In this document: positions 7,301 through 16,302 of the stretch, in pieces
How the letters are laid out: each line of letters begins with the position of its first letter
Numbering within the stretch: the stretch's first letter is position 1
Origin: Clostridia bacterium
Lineage (GTDB): Bacteria; Bacillota; Clostridia; Christensenellales; Aristaeellaceae
Reading direction: 5' to 3'
DNA length: 64,000 nucleotides
Assembly: GCA_017541105.1 (NCBI GenBank)
Contig: JAFXZS010000019.1
Location: 101,985-165,984 of the forward strand
Position numbers and translations under genes: made by a program
The notes under the pieces: generated by a model
What the model was told of the DNA's origin: nothing
Databases searched by the model: none
Seen by the model: the letters and a program-made list of their open reading frames with translations, nothing else

Positions 7301-9541
7301 ATGAAAAGCAGAAGCAAAACCTTTTACCGGTATTTTCTTTCTTACGCCCTGGTGCTGATCCTGCCTGTGGCGCTGCTGTTTTTGCTTTCCTATACATCCC
7401 TGCTCAACCGCTTCAGCGCGGAAATCGCTGAGAGCAACACCGGGATGCTCACCCAGATGCAGGAAAACCTGGATGCCCGCCTGGAGCAGCTTATCAATGT
7501 CGCCTACATGATCCAGAACGATTCGATCATCAACAGCCGCACCAACGAGGGCGATGTCGTGGCGGCGCGGAAGGCTGTGCAGACACTGTCCGTATTCCAT
7601 TCCGTAACCTCCCTGCCGGACCTGATCATTACCTACCGCTCCGGTACGGATTACTGTTTCACCTCCACGTCCCGGATCCGTCCCGAGAAGCTTTTTTCCG
7701 AGCAACTGATCTATACGGCCCATACCGCCGCTGATTTCCTTGAAACGGTGGACCGGCAGGAAAAGATTATCACGTGGCCGGCGGACACCGTCCGGCAGTT
7801 CGGCGGCCAGGAAACGGAATACCTTACGCTTTTTGTCTCGCTGACCGAAGGGATCCGGACGCCCAAACTCCGTACGGCCTATCTGATCCCCACCGGAAAG
7901 ATCCTGGAGACCGTGTCGCAGATTACCGGGGAATACAGCGGTACGGTGCAGATCACCGACACGGAAGGGAATCTTTTGCTGGAGATCGGCCCCGTGTCAC
8001 GGGACGAGTACCTGAAAGCAGCGGATCACGCCGATGACGGCAGGATCCTGATCGGCGGCGAGAAGTATCTCCTTTCCTCCGCCCATTCCCATACGGTCGG
8101 ATGGGACTATACGGTGCTGATTCCTGCCCGGGTGATCGAAGCACCGATGTACCGGGCCAGGCGGAACATGATCCTCCTGCTGGTCGCCGTGACGATCCTC
8201 GGCGGCGCGGCCGTCTATCTCTTCTCCAATCTGCATTACAAGCCATGGAAACGGCTGACGGAAAAGGCGCTCGGAAACGCGCCCCAGGAAGGAATGGCGG
8301 ATGAAATGCGCCAGGTGGAAGCAGTGCTGGACGCCCTGTCCCAGGAGAGCCAGTCCTATCGGATGACCCTGGAAGAAAACCGGTCCGTACTCCTGCAAAG
8401 CAGCCTGCGCCGGCTGCTTTCCGGAGAGTACAATTCCCGCCTGACCGCCGAAATGGAGAGCCACGGCCTGACGGTTTCCGGGGATGGCTGCTACCGGGTT
8501 GCCGTGCTGGAATGCGAAAAAGACGTGACAGCCGGCATGCGCCAAAAGCTGGAATCCTTCATGACCTCCCTGTCCTTCGGCAGGGAAGACGCGATCCTGT
8601 GCACCTCCCTGCCCGGAGAGGGCAGCTTTGCGATCCTTTTTCCCCGCGCGTCGGAAGATGACGGCGTGGAAAACAGCCTCACCGGCATGAAAAGCTATCT
8701 GGAGGACGCATGCGGAACTTCGATCTCCGTGGGCTTAAGCCTTCCGTGCCGGGCGGAGGATATCGGCACAGCCTACAGCCAGGCGGTCCGGGCCCTGCAG
8801 TTCAAACTGGTCCGGGGCAGCGGGTGCCTGGTTGTGTATTCGCCGGATCTGGATACCGCCTCCTCCATGGAGGACTATCCCCGGGAAGAGATGGAAGCCC
8901 TCCAGTGGCATCTGCTGCAGCTGGACACAGACAATGTCAGCCGGATGCTGCACCAGATCCTGGGCAACCTGCAGAAGGAAAAGGTATCCTTCAATATGGC
9001 GCGCATGGTTTGCTTTGACGTGGTCAATATCACAGTCCGTACCCTCCATTCGGGACGCGGCGGGCAGATCGGCTCCGCGGTCCGCCCCGAATTGCTGGAG
9101 CAGCTGATCAGCTTTGATACGGTGCCGGAGCTGATTGAACTGCTGGAAAGCTTTGTGGATGAAACCTGTGCCTCCATGAAGGCGCTGCAGAGCAGCCCGA
9201 AGGATGACCGCGCGCGGCTGATGAAGGACTATATCGAAGAGAATTGCTTTGACGAGTTTTTCTCGCTGCAGGGAATGGCGGATCATTTTTCCCTGACCGC
9301 TTCGAACCTTTCCCATTATTTCAAGAGCTGCACCGGCCAGGGCATCCTGGAATATGTTCAGGCACTGCGCAAGAAAGAGGCATGCCGCCTGCTGGCCGAA
9401 ACGGATGATCCCATCCAGATTATCGGAGCAAAGGTGGGCATGCCGAACGTATCTTCCTTTATCCGGAGCTTTAAGCAGCAGACCGGCCTGACCCCGGGCC
9501 AGTACCGGAAGCAGACCCGGACGGCTTCAGGCGGCAGGTGA
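7301..9541 (+). CDS. Membrane-anchored AraC-family regulator with extracellular sensor domain
   Basis: 746 residues. A transmembrane helix at about 10-31 and a second at about 290-309 enclose an extracellular Cache-like domain rich in helices (for example TGMLTQMQENLDARLEQL). A middle cytoplasmic region (VAVLECEKD, then ISVGLSLPCRAEDIGTAYSQ) looks like the degenerate GGDEF-like module often seen in these proteins. Residues from about 640 form two AraC helix-turn-helices (FFSLQGMADHFSLTASNLSHYF; IIGAKVGMPNVSSFIRSFKQ). It probably senses an external sugar and controls the divergent transporter operon; that role is inferred from position. Confidence 0.9.
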   Translation: MKSRSKTFYRYFLSYALVLILPVALLFLLSYTSLLNRFSAEIAESNTGMLTQMQENLDARLEQLINVAYMIQNDSIINSRTNEGDVVAARKAVQTLSVFHSVTSLPDLIITYRSGTDYCFTSTSRIRPEKLFSEQLIYTAHTAADFLETVDRQEKIITWPADTVRQFGGQETEYLTLFVSLTEGIRTPKLRTAYLIPTGKILETVSQITGEYSGTVQITDTEGNLLLEIGPVSRDEYLKAADHADDGRILIGGEKYLLSSAHSHTVGWDYTVLIPARVIEAPMYRARRNMILLLVAVTILGGAAVYLFSNLHYKPWKRLTEKALGNAPQEGMADEMRQVEAVLDALSQESQSYRMTLEENRSVLLQSSLRRLLSGEYNSRLTAEMESHGLTVSGDGCYRVAVLECEKDVTAGMRQKLESFMTSLSFGREDAILCTSLPGEGSFAILFPRASEDDGVENSLTGMKSYLEDACGTSISVGLSLPCRAEDIGTAYSQAVRALQFKLVRGSGCLVVYSPDLDTASSMEDYPREEMEALQWHLLQLDTDNVSRMLHQILGNLQKEKVSFNMARMVCFDVVNITVRTLHSGRGGQIGSAVRPELLEQLISFDTVPELIELLESFVDETCASMKALQSSPKDDRARLMKDYIEENCFDEFFSLQGMADHFSLTASNLSHYFKSCTGQGILEYVQALRKKEACRLLAETDDPIQIIGAKVGMPNVSSFIRSFKQQTGLTPGQYRKQTRTASGGR

Positions 9542-9564
9542 AACAGGTGACCTCTGCGCCTCCT

Positions 9565-10341
9565 TCACAGTCCGATGGCGGACACAATGCCGGGCATCCG
9601 CTGGATATGATCGACCAGATGGCCGCACTGCATGCTTCCGCACAGATGCACCTCCGCCACATAGCCGGCAGACGGATCGATTTCGACGGAATGAATCCGC
9701 AGATTCACAATGTCCATCCGGCTGTCCTTACAGTAGCGGAGCACGCTGTCCAGTGAATTCTTTTCCCTGTAGTGGATTTCCACATGATAATCCGGATCAT
9801 GGCGGATCTTTGCGCCGAGGGTGCTGAACACGGTTTCCGCCAGCAGGACCATCACGGTCCCCAGGAATGCCAGCTCGTAGTATCCGCTGCCGATGGCCAG
9901 CCCGATGATACCTGTGGTCCACAGCCCGGCAGCGGTGGTCAGGCCTTTAACCTGCTGGTGTGATGCCTTGATGATGATGCCCGCACCCAGAAAGCCGATG
10001 CCGGTGACGGTCTGCGCTGCCAACCGGCTCGCGTCATATTTCATGCCGACCTCATCCGACACGCTTTTCCAGGCGTGGGTCAGCATCTCGTACTGATACA
10101 GTGCCAGAATGACGGCGCTCGCAGCGCCGATGCCGATCAGCATATAAGTCCGGAGCCCGGCCGGACGCTCCCTCCGGCTCCGGCCGTATCCGACGGCCCC
10201 GCCGCACAGCATGGCCAGAAGCAGGCGCAGCGCTACCGCTCCGAAGGTCAGGCTCCCTGTGATCCCTGTTATGGTTTTTGCCTCGTTTCTGCCTCGCAGA
10301 TGAAATCGCCGGAAGGCGCCACGGCAGGGCCAGTATACCAT
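9565..10341 (-). CDS. MgtC/SapB-family membrane protein
   Basis: The MgtC core is clear: LRLLLAMLCGGAVGYGRSRR, ERPAGLRTYMLIGIGAA, TVTGIGFLGAGIIIK and VKGLTTAAGLWTTGIIGLAIG, giving about four membrane helices, then a C-terminal cytoplasmic ACT-like domain (YHVEIHYREKNSLDSVLRYC). MgtC proteins are linked to magnesium limitation and membrane energetics. The start is doubtful. The ATG at 10341 has no ribosome site, the next in-frame ATG (in LLLAMLCGG) would cut the first helix, and an ATA at 10272 lies behind GAGG. The 3' end comes 23 bases after the AraC regulator stop, on the opposite strand. Confidence 0.85.
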   Translation of the reverse strand: MVYWPCRGAFRRFHLRGRNEAKTITGITGSLTFGAVALRLLLAMLCGGAVGYGRSRRERPAGLRTYMLIGIGAASAVILALYQYEMLTHAWKSVSDEVGMKYDASRLAAQTVTGIGFLGAGIIIKASHQQVKGLTTAAGLWTTGIIGLAIGSGYYELAFLGTVMVLLAETVFSTLGAKIRHDPDYHVEIHYREKNSLDSVLRYCKDSRMDIVNLRIHSVEIDPSAGYVAEVHLCGSMQCGHLVDHIQRMPGIVSAIGL

Positions 10342-10420
10342 GAAAGCCGCGGAACCGAAAGAGCGGCTTTCGCGCCCGAAGGGCCCCGCGGCGGGCTCAT
10401 GAACCGGCAGACCTCTGATT

Positions 10421-11233
10421 TTACATATATTTCCACATGTCTCCCGCCGGGAAAAAAGAAACAGGCAGGCTGTCATCGTTCAGGAGCGGGCGCAGCCATT
10501 CCGCCGCCAGGCGCATACCGGCCTCTTCCTGGACAAAATGCCCCGGGACGATCATGGCTTTGGCTTTTCCGAGCTCGGCCGCGTCACGGATGTAGAGCGG
10601 CAGCGTCCAGTCGACCGTTTCCCCGGGAATGACGACGTCATAATCCCAGCTGTCCGCCACCTGCCTGTTGTTGCTCCAGTTGCTGTCCGGACCGGGCAGA
10701 AGATGGCCGCAGAAACCGACGGTGGATACGATCGCGTCAGGATTGCCGATATAGCGGATATGCTCCAGTCCCATGCGTTCCTTTACATGGGCAATCAGAT
10801 CCCCCAGCCGGGTCGGCGGCAGGACGATCTCCCAGCGCCCGCGGTCTGTTTTCTGGTATTCCAGCCAGCCCAGCTGTTTCATCAGGTAGTGGAAGATGCC
10901 GTCCGGCCGGTGGGCATGGATATGGTCATGATCCCGGAACACGGTAATCCCATTGTCCAGCAGCAGGGCCAGCTTTTCCTCATAGACGTCGTTTCCGGCC
11001 AGCCATTCGCATTCATCGTCATAGCCGCTGAAGAATGTGGGTTCATGGACAAAAATGAAGTTTGCGCCGAGCTCGGCCGCCTTCCGGATAACCGGGACGG
11101 TCGGCGCGATGGAGATCAGGATCCCGGTGCATTCCCGGTTGGGATCCGCACCCACGGCAACGTCACAGGTACGCCGGTCTCCGATGTCCGGATGATAAGC
11201 CAGAATTCTGTCTATAATGCTTTGAATGGTCAT
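10421..11233 (-). CDS. Nif3-like dinuclear metal-centre protein
   Basis: 270 residues, the common length of the Nif3/YbgI family (often named GTP cyclohydrolase 1 type 2-like). Metal-site signatures are visible: H63-E64-P65 in FVHEPTFF, the D101-H102-D103-H104-x-H106 cluster, and a C-terminal GHFVQEEAG. Members form hexameric toroids with two metals per subunit and have no agreed cellular role. GGAGG seven bases upstream supports the ATG at 11233. It is separated from the exporter genes by 157 bases. Confidence 0.85.
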   Translation of the reverse strand: MTIQSIIDRILAYHPDIGDRRTCDVAVGADPNRECTGILISIAPTVPVIRKAAELGANFIFVHEPTFFSGYDDECEWLAGNDVYEEKLALLLDNGITVFRDHDHIHAHRPDGIFHYLMKQLGWLEYQKTDRGRWEIVLPPTRLGDLIAHVKERMGLEHIRYIGNPDAIVSTVGFCGHLLPGPDSNWSNNRQVADSWDYDVVIPGETVDWTLPLYIRDAAELGKAKAMIVPGHFVQEEAGMRLAAEWLRPLLNDDSLPVSFFPAGDMWKYM

Positions 11234-11390
11234 GCGTGTGCCTCCTTTTGCTGTTTTCGCTCTTCGGACAATTGTTTTTCCGCTTTCCGTTCATCCTGAT
11301 TTTACCAGTAATTCCGCCGGGATTCAACAGTTTGCGCCGCTCTTCCGCCCACGGTACGGGAGGTATTCACGGCCGGGCGGCCGGGGAACG

Positions 11391-13232
11391 TCAGGACTGT
11401 CCTGAAACGTAATACTGCGCCTGGGCGTTCCACAGCTGCAGGTATTTTCCGCCTTCCTCCTTCAGCAGTTCCGTATGCGTTCCCCTTTGGACAATCCGGC
11501 CTTCGTCAAAGACCGTGATCTCATCGCAGAAGCGGCAGGAGGAGAGCCGGTGGCTGATGTATACCGCCGTCCTGTCCCCGACCATACTGCTGAAGCCCGC
11601 ATAAACCTGTTCTTCGGCAATCGGATCCAGCGCGGCTGTCGGTTCGTCCAGCACGATGACCGGGGAATCCCTGTAAAGCGCCCGGGCCAGCGCAATCTTC
11701 TGCGCTTCGCCGCCGGACAGCTCCACACCGTTTTCGGAGACGTCCCGGTACAGGTACGTTGCCAGCCCGTCCGGCATGGCCCGGTACCGGTCTTCCAGGG
11801 CGGCCTTCCGGATGCAGGCTTCGGCCTTCGCGGGATCACAGTTTTCGCCCGCCGCGATGTTCTCCCCGAGGCTGAAGGCAAAGAGCCGGAAATCCTGGAA
11901 CACGAAGGAAAACAGATTCAGGTATTCGTCATAATCGTATTCGCGGATATCCGTGCCGTTCAGCAGGATCTGCCCTTCCGTCGGGTCATACAGGCGGCAG
12001 AGCAGTTTCACAAACGTGGTTTTGCCCGCGCCGTTCGCGCCGACCAGGGCCTGCTTTTTACCGGCGTACAGCGTTGTGCTGACGTTCTTCAGCACATAGG
12101 TATCGCTGTTCGGATATCTGAAGGAGACATTCCGGAACTCCACGGTGCAGTTCCCGCCGGCCGCGGCTGTTCCCACCGGCCTGCCGCCCCGCTGCCGCAT
12201 GCCGGGCAGGTCCAGATACGCGAACAGATTCGCCAGGTGTACGGTAAACACCCGGATCTCCGTGAGGATGAAGAACAGGTCGCCGATACTCTTTACCAGC
12301 TGGACGAACGCCCCGATATACCGTACGACGCTGCCCACCGGAAACGCACCGAACGCCGCCTTGGCCGCCACGAACAGATAGCACAGCGCGTGGCAGGCGC
12401 CCTGCGTAAACTCCAGCAGGCCCTGGCAGGCGCTCATCTTTCCGATGGCTTCGTTGTCCTTCCGGTTGTGCTCATCCAGCCGGCGCATCTCCCGGTCGGC
12501 AATCCGCTCCTGCCGGTACAGACGGACATCTTTCGCGCGGGCCGTTTCCGCATACAAACCGTGCCCGTAGAACATAAAGGTACGGTTATACCATACAGTG
12601 CCTTCCATCCACTTTTCAAAAACCCGCTCCTCCCTTTTCCGCAGGCGGGCACCGGCAAACCCGGCCAGGACAATCAGCGCGGCGGCAGCCGCGGCCCAGA
12701 CGCCTGAGTCCAGGACGGCATGCCCGGTCCGCGCGGTGAACAGCGAGGCGGCCAGGGCGGCGGAGGCCGCGATTCCGACGAGCACCCGGACGATCGACGG
12801 CGTATCCCACACCAGCTGGGCCAGGCCGTTTCCGAACATGAACAGGTTTTCCTGGGCCTTCTGCTTCTGCTTCTGGACATCCCGGTTTTCCAGGTCCGCG
12901 AAGTCCAGGTTCATCTGCTTATCGGCGAAAACCTTGGTGAAATTGTTCCACATCTCGGATTCCTTTTCGCCGGTCACCCGGTCCAGGGCGCTCCGGATCA
13001 TGGAAAGCGCGAAGTTCAGGCCGGCCGTAAGCAGGACAAGCAGGACCAGCCTGCCGATGTTTTTCTCCCCGGCAATCTCATTGATGATCCCGGCGGAGAA
13101 CCAGATCACCACAAAGGGGGACAGCGCCTCCGCCGCTGCGGACAGCACCTTGGCCCGGACCAGCCCGGGACAGTATTTTCCCAGCACGCGGTACCCCCGC
13201 GCGGTGACGGTAAGCCGCTCCTTAAAATTCAT
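11391..13232 (-). CDS. ABC exporter half-transporter (membrane domain plus ATPase), second subunit
   Basis: 613 residues: an N-terminal exporter-type membrane domain, then an ATPase with Walker A GANGAGKTT, signature LSGGEAQK, Walker B VIVLDEPTAALD and an H-loop in YISHRLSS. The ATG at 13232 overlaps the last 11 bases of the upstream exporter gene, so translation is coupled; GAGGAGG precedes it inside that gene. The pair should form a heterodimeric exporter. The cargo (drug, lipid or peptide) is not indicated by neighbours. Confidence 0.9.
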   Translation of the reverse strand: MNFKERLTVTARGYRVLGKYCPGLVRAKVLSAAAEALSPFVVIWFSAGIINEIAGEKNIGRLVLLVLLTAGLNFALSMIRSALDRVTGEKESEMWNNFTKVFADKQMNLDFADLENRDVQKQKQKAQENLFMFGNGLAQLVWDTPSIVRVLVGIAASAALAASLFTARTGHAVLDSGVWAAAAAALIVLAGFAGARLRKREERVFEKWMEGTVWYNRTFMFYGHGLYAETARAKDVRLYRQERIADREMRRLDEHNRKDNEAIGKMSACQGLLEFTQGACHALCYLFVAAKAAFGAFPVGSVVRYIGAFVQLVKSIGDLFFILTEIRVFTVHLANLFAYLDLPGMRQRGGRPVGTAAAGGNCTVEFRNVSFRYPNSDTYVLKNVSTTLYAGKKQALVGANGAGKTTFVKLLCRLYDPTEGQILLNGTDIREYDYDEYLNLFSFVFQDFRLFAFSLGENIAAGENCDPAKAEACIRKAALEDRYRAMPDGLATYLYRDVSENGVELSGGEAQKIALARALYRDSPVIVLDEPTAALDPIAEEQVYAGFSSMVGDRTAVYISHRLSSCRFCDEITVFDEGRIVQRGTHTELLKEEGGKYLQLWNAQAQYYVSGQS

Positions 13233-15051
13233 CGCGGTCCGCCTCCTCTCCGGGGTCTTCGCGGTAGTATTTCGCCTGCGTTTCGAACAGCTCATAATAC
13301 CGGCCTTTTTTCGCGAGCAGTTCTTCGTGGGTCCCTTCCTCGAGGATCCGGCCGTCCCCGATCAGCACAATGCGGTGGCAGAACCGCGTGGAGGCCAGGC
13401 GGTGGGAAATGAAGAGCGTGGTTTTCCCGTTCATGATTTTGTCGTAGGTTTCATACAGGCGGTTTTCGGAAACCGGATCCAGCGCCGCCGTCGGCTCGTC
13501 CAGGAGCACCACCGGAGGCTGCCGGTACAAGGCCCTGGCAAGGAGCAGCTTCTGGATTTCCCCGCCGGACAGGTTGATCCCGTCGTCCCAGAACGCCTTG
13601 TCGTACCGGCTTCGGATGCCGTCCGGAAGGGATGCGATCCGGTCCCACAGCCCGGCCTGTTCCAGGCATTGCTTCACCCGATCGGGATCGGCATTTTCGC
13701 TGTCGTCCTCCGCCACGATTTCCTCAATGGTCACCGGCAGGATCGAGTAATCCTGAAAGACCGCGCCGAAGAGCCGGTAATACTCGTCCCGGTTGTATTC
13801 GCGCACGTCGGTTCCGCCGTACAGAACGCACCCTTCCGTTGCTTCCGTCAGTCCGCAGATCAGCTTGATCATCGTTGTTTTTCCGGCACCGTTCAGGCCG
13901 ACCACGGCCAGATGTTCACCCGCTTCAAGCGTCAGGCTGAAATTCCGGAGTACGTCTTTCCCGCCGGCCTCATAGCGGAAACTGACATTGCGCAGTTCAA
14001 TCCTTTTCGGAGTTTTCAGATCCCCGACCGGCTTTCCCTGTTCCCGCAGATAATGCTCAGGATACTCCAGATAGGAGCGGAAGCGGTTCATCGACTGATT
14101 CAGCCGCTGCACGCCTGTAATCTGCCCCAGCATGCTGCCGAGCCATGCCGAAAAGCCCGCGACCGCATTGAAGTACAGCACGAACTCCGCCACGGTGATG
14201 TTTCCCTTCAGTGCCAGGCGGAGCAGGAACGCGTAAGTGGCGGCTTCCCGGACCAGCGCCAGCGCGCTGTCCGCCGCGGCAACGCCGAACAGCTTTGCCG
14301 TATACCGCCTGTACCAGCCCAGCAGGCCTTTCAGGTTTTTTTCATAAATCCCGTCCAGCCAGGCGGCCATCCGGTACAGGCGGATATCCTTCGCGGCCCG
14401 GACATCGTCCGCCGCACTGACGACGTACTGCATGCGGTGCTCATACCCGGCTTTCTCATCCCGGTTTCCTTCGATCCATTTGCTGATCCGGCGGTTCAGG
14501 AAAAAACTGACCAGCGCCGTCAGGCTCAGAAAGACGATCAGCAGCGGATTGAGCGTGGACAGGATACCCGCAAACGCAAGAAAACCCAGCAGGTTGGAAA
14601 AGAAAAGCACCACCGTATCATAGATCTGCGCGTAATAGGAAAAGTTGCCGTTACAGCTGGCAAAGCTTTCATTTTGCAGCGTCCGGAAATGCTCGTTTTC
14701 CTGATTCCGGTAGTCGGTTGTCAGGCCCTTCCGGGTAATCAGCCGCAGAAAATGCGCGTTCATTTTGAACTTGTTCCAGTATACCAGCTTTTCCAGATAC
14801 ATCCGGAAGCCGCTCAGCACCGCGAGCATGGCGGTCAGGCCCCCCGTCACGGCCAGCAGCCGGCGCAGCGGCTGCCCTTCCGTGATCCCGTCGATCACGA
14901 TCTTCGGCAGGAAGGCAGTAATGACCGGAACCAGGCAGTTGAGCAGAATGATCAGCAGGCAGAAGGCGAGGAGTTTCGGATACGCCTTCCGGGTCTCGCG
15001 GATACAGTAGGCCAGGTTCTGCAAAACCGGATACTTTTTATCCTGCTCCAT
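13222..15051 (-). CDS. ABC exporter half-transporter (membrane domain plus ATPase), first subunit
   Basis: 609 residues. The membrane domain begins near residue 20 (KLLAFCLLIILLNCLVPVI). The ATPase carries Walker A GLNGAGKTT, signature LSGGEIQK, Walker B VVLLDEPTAALD and H-loop FISHRLAST. Both subunits keep their catalytic motifs, so no degenerate site is evident by eye. The start at 15051 (MEQDKKYP) follows a GGGGCTGGGA stretch; the open frame upstream is not exporter-like and crosses the promoter at 15186-15214. Confidence 0.9.
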   Translation of the reverse strand: MEQDKKYPVLQNLAYCIRETRKAYPKLLAFCLLIILLNCLVPVITAFLPKIVIDGITEGQPLRRLLAVTGGLTAMLAVLSGFRMYLEKLVYWNKFKMNAHFLRLITRKGLTTDYRNQENEHFRTLQNESFASCNGNFSYYAQIYDTVVLFFSNLLGFLAFAGILSTLNPLLIVFLSLTALVSFFLNRRISKWIEGNRDEKAGYEHRMQYVVSAADDVRAAKDIRLYRMAAWLDGIYEKNLKGLLGWYRRYTAKLFGVAAADSALALVREAATYAFLLRLALKGNITVAEFVLYFNAVAGFSAWLGSMLGQITGVQRLNQSMNRFRSYLEYPEHYLREQGKPVGDLKTPKRIELRNVSFRYEAGGKDVLRNFSLTLEAGEHLAVVGLNGAGKTTMIKLICGLTEATEGCVLYGGTDVREYNRDEYYRLFGAVFQDYSILPVTIEEIVAEDDSENADPDRVKQCLEQAGLWDRIASLPDGIRSRYDKAFWDDGINLSGGEIQKLLLARALYRQPPVVLLDEPTAALDPVSENRLYETYDKIMNGKTTLFISHRLASTRFCHRIVLIGDGRILEEGTHEELLAKKGRYYELFETQAKYYREDPGEEADRDEF

Positions 15052-15185
15052 GGTTCCCAGCCCCTTTCGTTCAGATGTGCCCAGGCGTACGGAAACGGGC
15101 CGGCGGCATGAGGATGCCGGACCGGCGCTCAGGCATACCGGATGCGGGCCTGAGGCGCATCTTTTCCCGCGCATGATTCCCGGCT

Positions 15186-15214
15186 ATTGTACCATTTTTG
15201 CGGATTACCGTCCA
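15186..15214 (-). promoter_or_regulatory. Promoter of the ABC exporter pair
   Basis: Minus-strand TGGACG (15214-15209) and TACAAT (15191-15186) have a 17-base spacer. This lies in the 328-base divergent gap 15052-15379, which otherwise holds an untranslated leader of about 125 bases and the opposing promoter. Confidence 0.5.
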
Positions 15215-15296
15215 TGTTTTGCGTTCGGGCCGTGCTTCCCGGATGGTTTTGCGGGAAGACAGCAAAATAGGCGGCGCTATTTTTCGCTTTTGCTTC

Positions 15297-15326
15297 TTGT
15301 ATTCTGCCGCGGACCGGAGGCATAAT
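15297..15326 (+). promoter_or_regulatory. Promoter of the DUF3592-like gene
   Basis: TTGTAT at 15297-15302 and CATAAT at 15321-15326 with an 18-base spacer, ending 53 bases before the start codon. Apart from this and the opposing exporter promoter, I see no gene in 15052-15379. Confidence 0.45.
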
Positions 15327-15379
15327 AGAGAAAAAAGAGGAAAGCCGCATGACCGGCGGCATTTACCGGAGGAACTGAA

Positions 15380-16072
15380 ATGATGGACGTGGATCGGAGC
15401 CGTACACCGCAGGCGAGGGGAAAGCGCCTCCTGCCGGCTGCCCTGGGCGTGCTGTGCCTGCTGGCCGGCTTCATCGCCTGGTATGAGGCCCTGCCGACGG
15501 ACAGCAGCCTACGGCCGACGCTGTCCATCGCGGAAGGCTGCCTGGCGCTTGCGTTTCTGCTGCTGTTCGGGGACTGGTTTGCCGGACGCCCCTCCAGGCC
15601 CGCGCACGCGGCCGCCGTCCTTTGCCGGATCCTGTATATCCTGAGCCTTTTTGCCATTGCCTGCAGTGTGATCCGGGACCTTGAAATCCGTATCGTGACC
15701 CGGGACACCTGGATCTGCATCGGAATCCTGATTGCCGGAATTCTGGCGTTCAACGGGAAACGGATCCTTTCCGCAGCCCGGAGAAACGCTTTCCGCCGCC
15801 GGGCGAACCACGTGGCCACGGGCCGGATCTGCCAGATTCTGGGGGAAACGCACCTGGACCTGGACGGGGATCCGGCCACCCTTTACAACGTGACGATCGA
15901 GTATGAGGTGGACGGCGTGCTTTATCAGACGCGCGCGGAGATCTCCCGCCGCATGGTCCGGAAATTCGGCAGGGATGCCTTCGTCGGCCGGACGGTGCCC
16001 GTGTTCTATGACCCGGCGGAGCCTGCCTGCGCGTTTGCGAACCGAATCGACAGGCACTTCTTCGACGCATGA
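15380..16072 (+). CDS. DUF3592-like membrane protein
   Basis: 230 residues. Four hydrophobic segments occur in the first 130 residues (LLPAALGVLCLLAGFIAWY; LALAFLLLFGDWF; AVLCRILYILSLFAIACSV; WICIGILIAGILAF), followed by a soluble domain of the DUF3592 type: ATGRICQILGETHLDLDG, YNVTIEYEVDGVLYQTRAEI and GRTVPVFYDPAEP. The function of this domain is unknown. GGAGGAA lies just before the ATG; a second ATG at 15383 is equally spaced. Confidence 0.7.
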   Translation: MMDVDRSRTPQARGKRLLPAALGVLCLLAGFIAWYEALPTDSSLRPTLSIAEGCLALAFLLLFGDWFAGRPSRPAHAAAVLCRILYILSLFAIACSVIRDLEIRIVTRDTWICIGILIAGILAFNGKRILSAARRNAFRRRANHVATGRICQILGETHLDLDGDPATLYNVTIEYEVDGVLYQTRAEISRRMVRKFGRDAFVGRTVPVFYDPAEPACAFANRIDRHFFDA

Positions 16073-16250
16073 CACAATTTCCGAAATCCGGGAGGAAGTC
16101 AAAAAGTATCAGATGCCGTATGACCTGTCCATCAGTGCCGGGTATGACGGACTGATGGGGGATCAGGACCAGATCCGGAACTGCATCCAGCGCACGGATA
16201 AAAAACTGTATCTGGACAAGGAATACCGAAAACTGCGGCCAACCGCCTGA
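16071..16250 (+). pseudogene. Remnant of a GGDEF (diguanylate cyclase) domain
   Basis: The frame from 16071 encodes about 59 residues that resemble the C-terminal third of a GGDEF domain: IREEVKKYQMPYDLSISAGY followed by NCIQRTDKKLYLDKEYRK, matching the usual strand-loop and AD-x-x-LY-x-K helix. The GG(D/E)EF signature and everything before it are missing, and the fragment starts inside the stop codon of the preceding gene. The only ATG (16113) lies 17 bases after GGAGG. I read it as a decayed tail rather than a functional gene. Confidence 0.5.
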
Positions 16251-16281
16251 CGGGAGAAGGCGGGCCGCCCGGCAGGCGGTT
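16241..16281. terminator. Hairpin between convergent GGDEF remnant and butyrate kinase
   Basis: A 9-bp inverted repeat (AACCGCCTG at 16241-16249, CAGGCGGTT at 16273-16281) encloses a second GC-rich stem. No clear U-run follows on either strand, so terminator function is tentative. Confidence 0.3.
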
Positions 16282-16302
16282 TCCGGCGGATATTCCGCGG
16301 AA

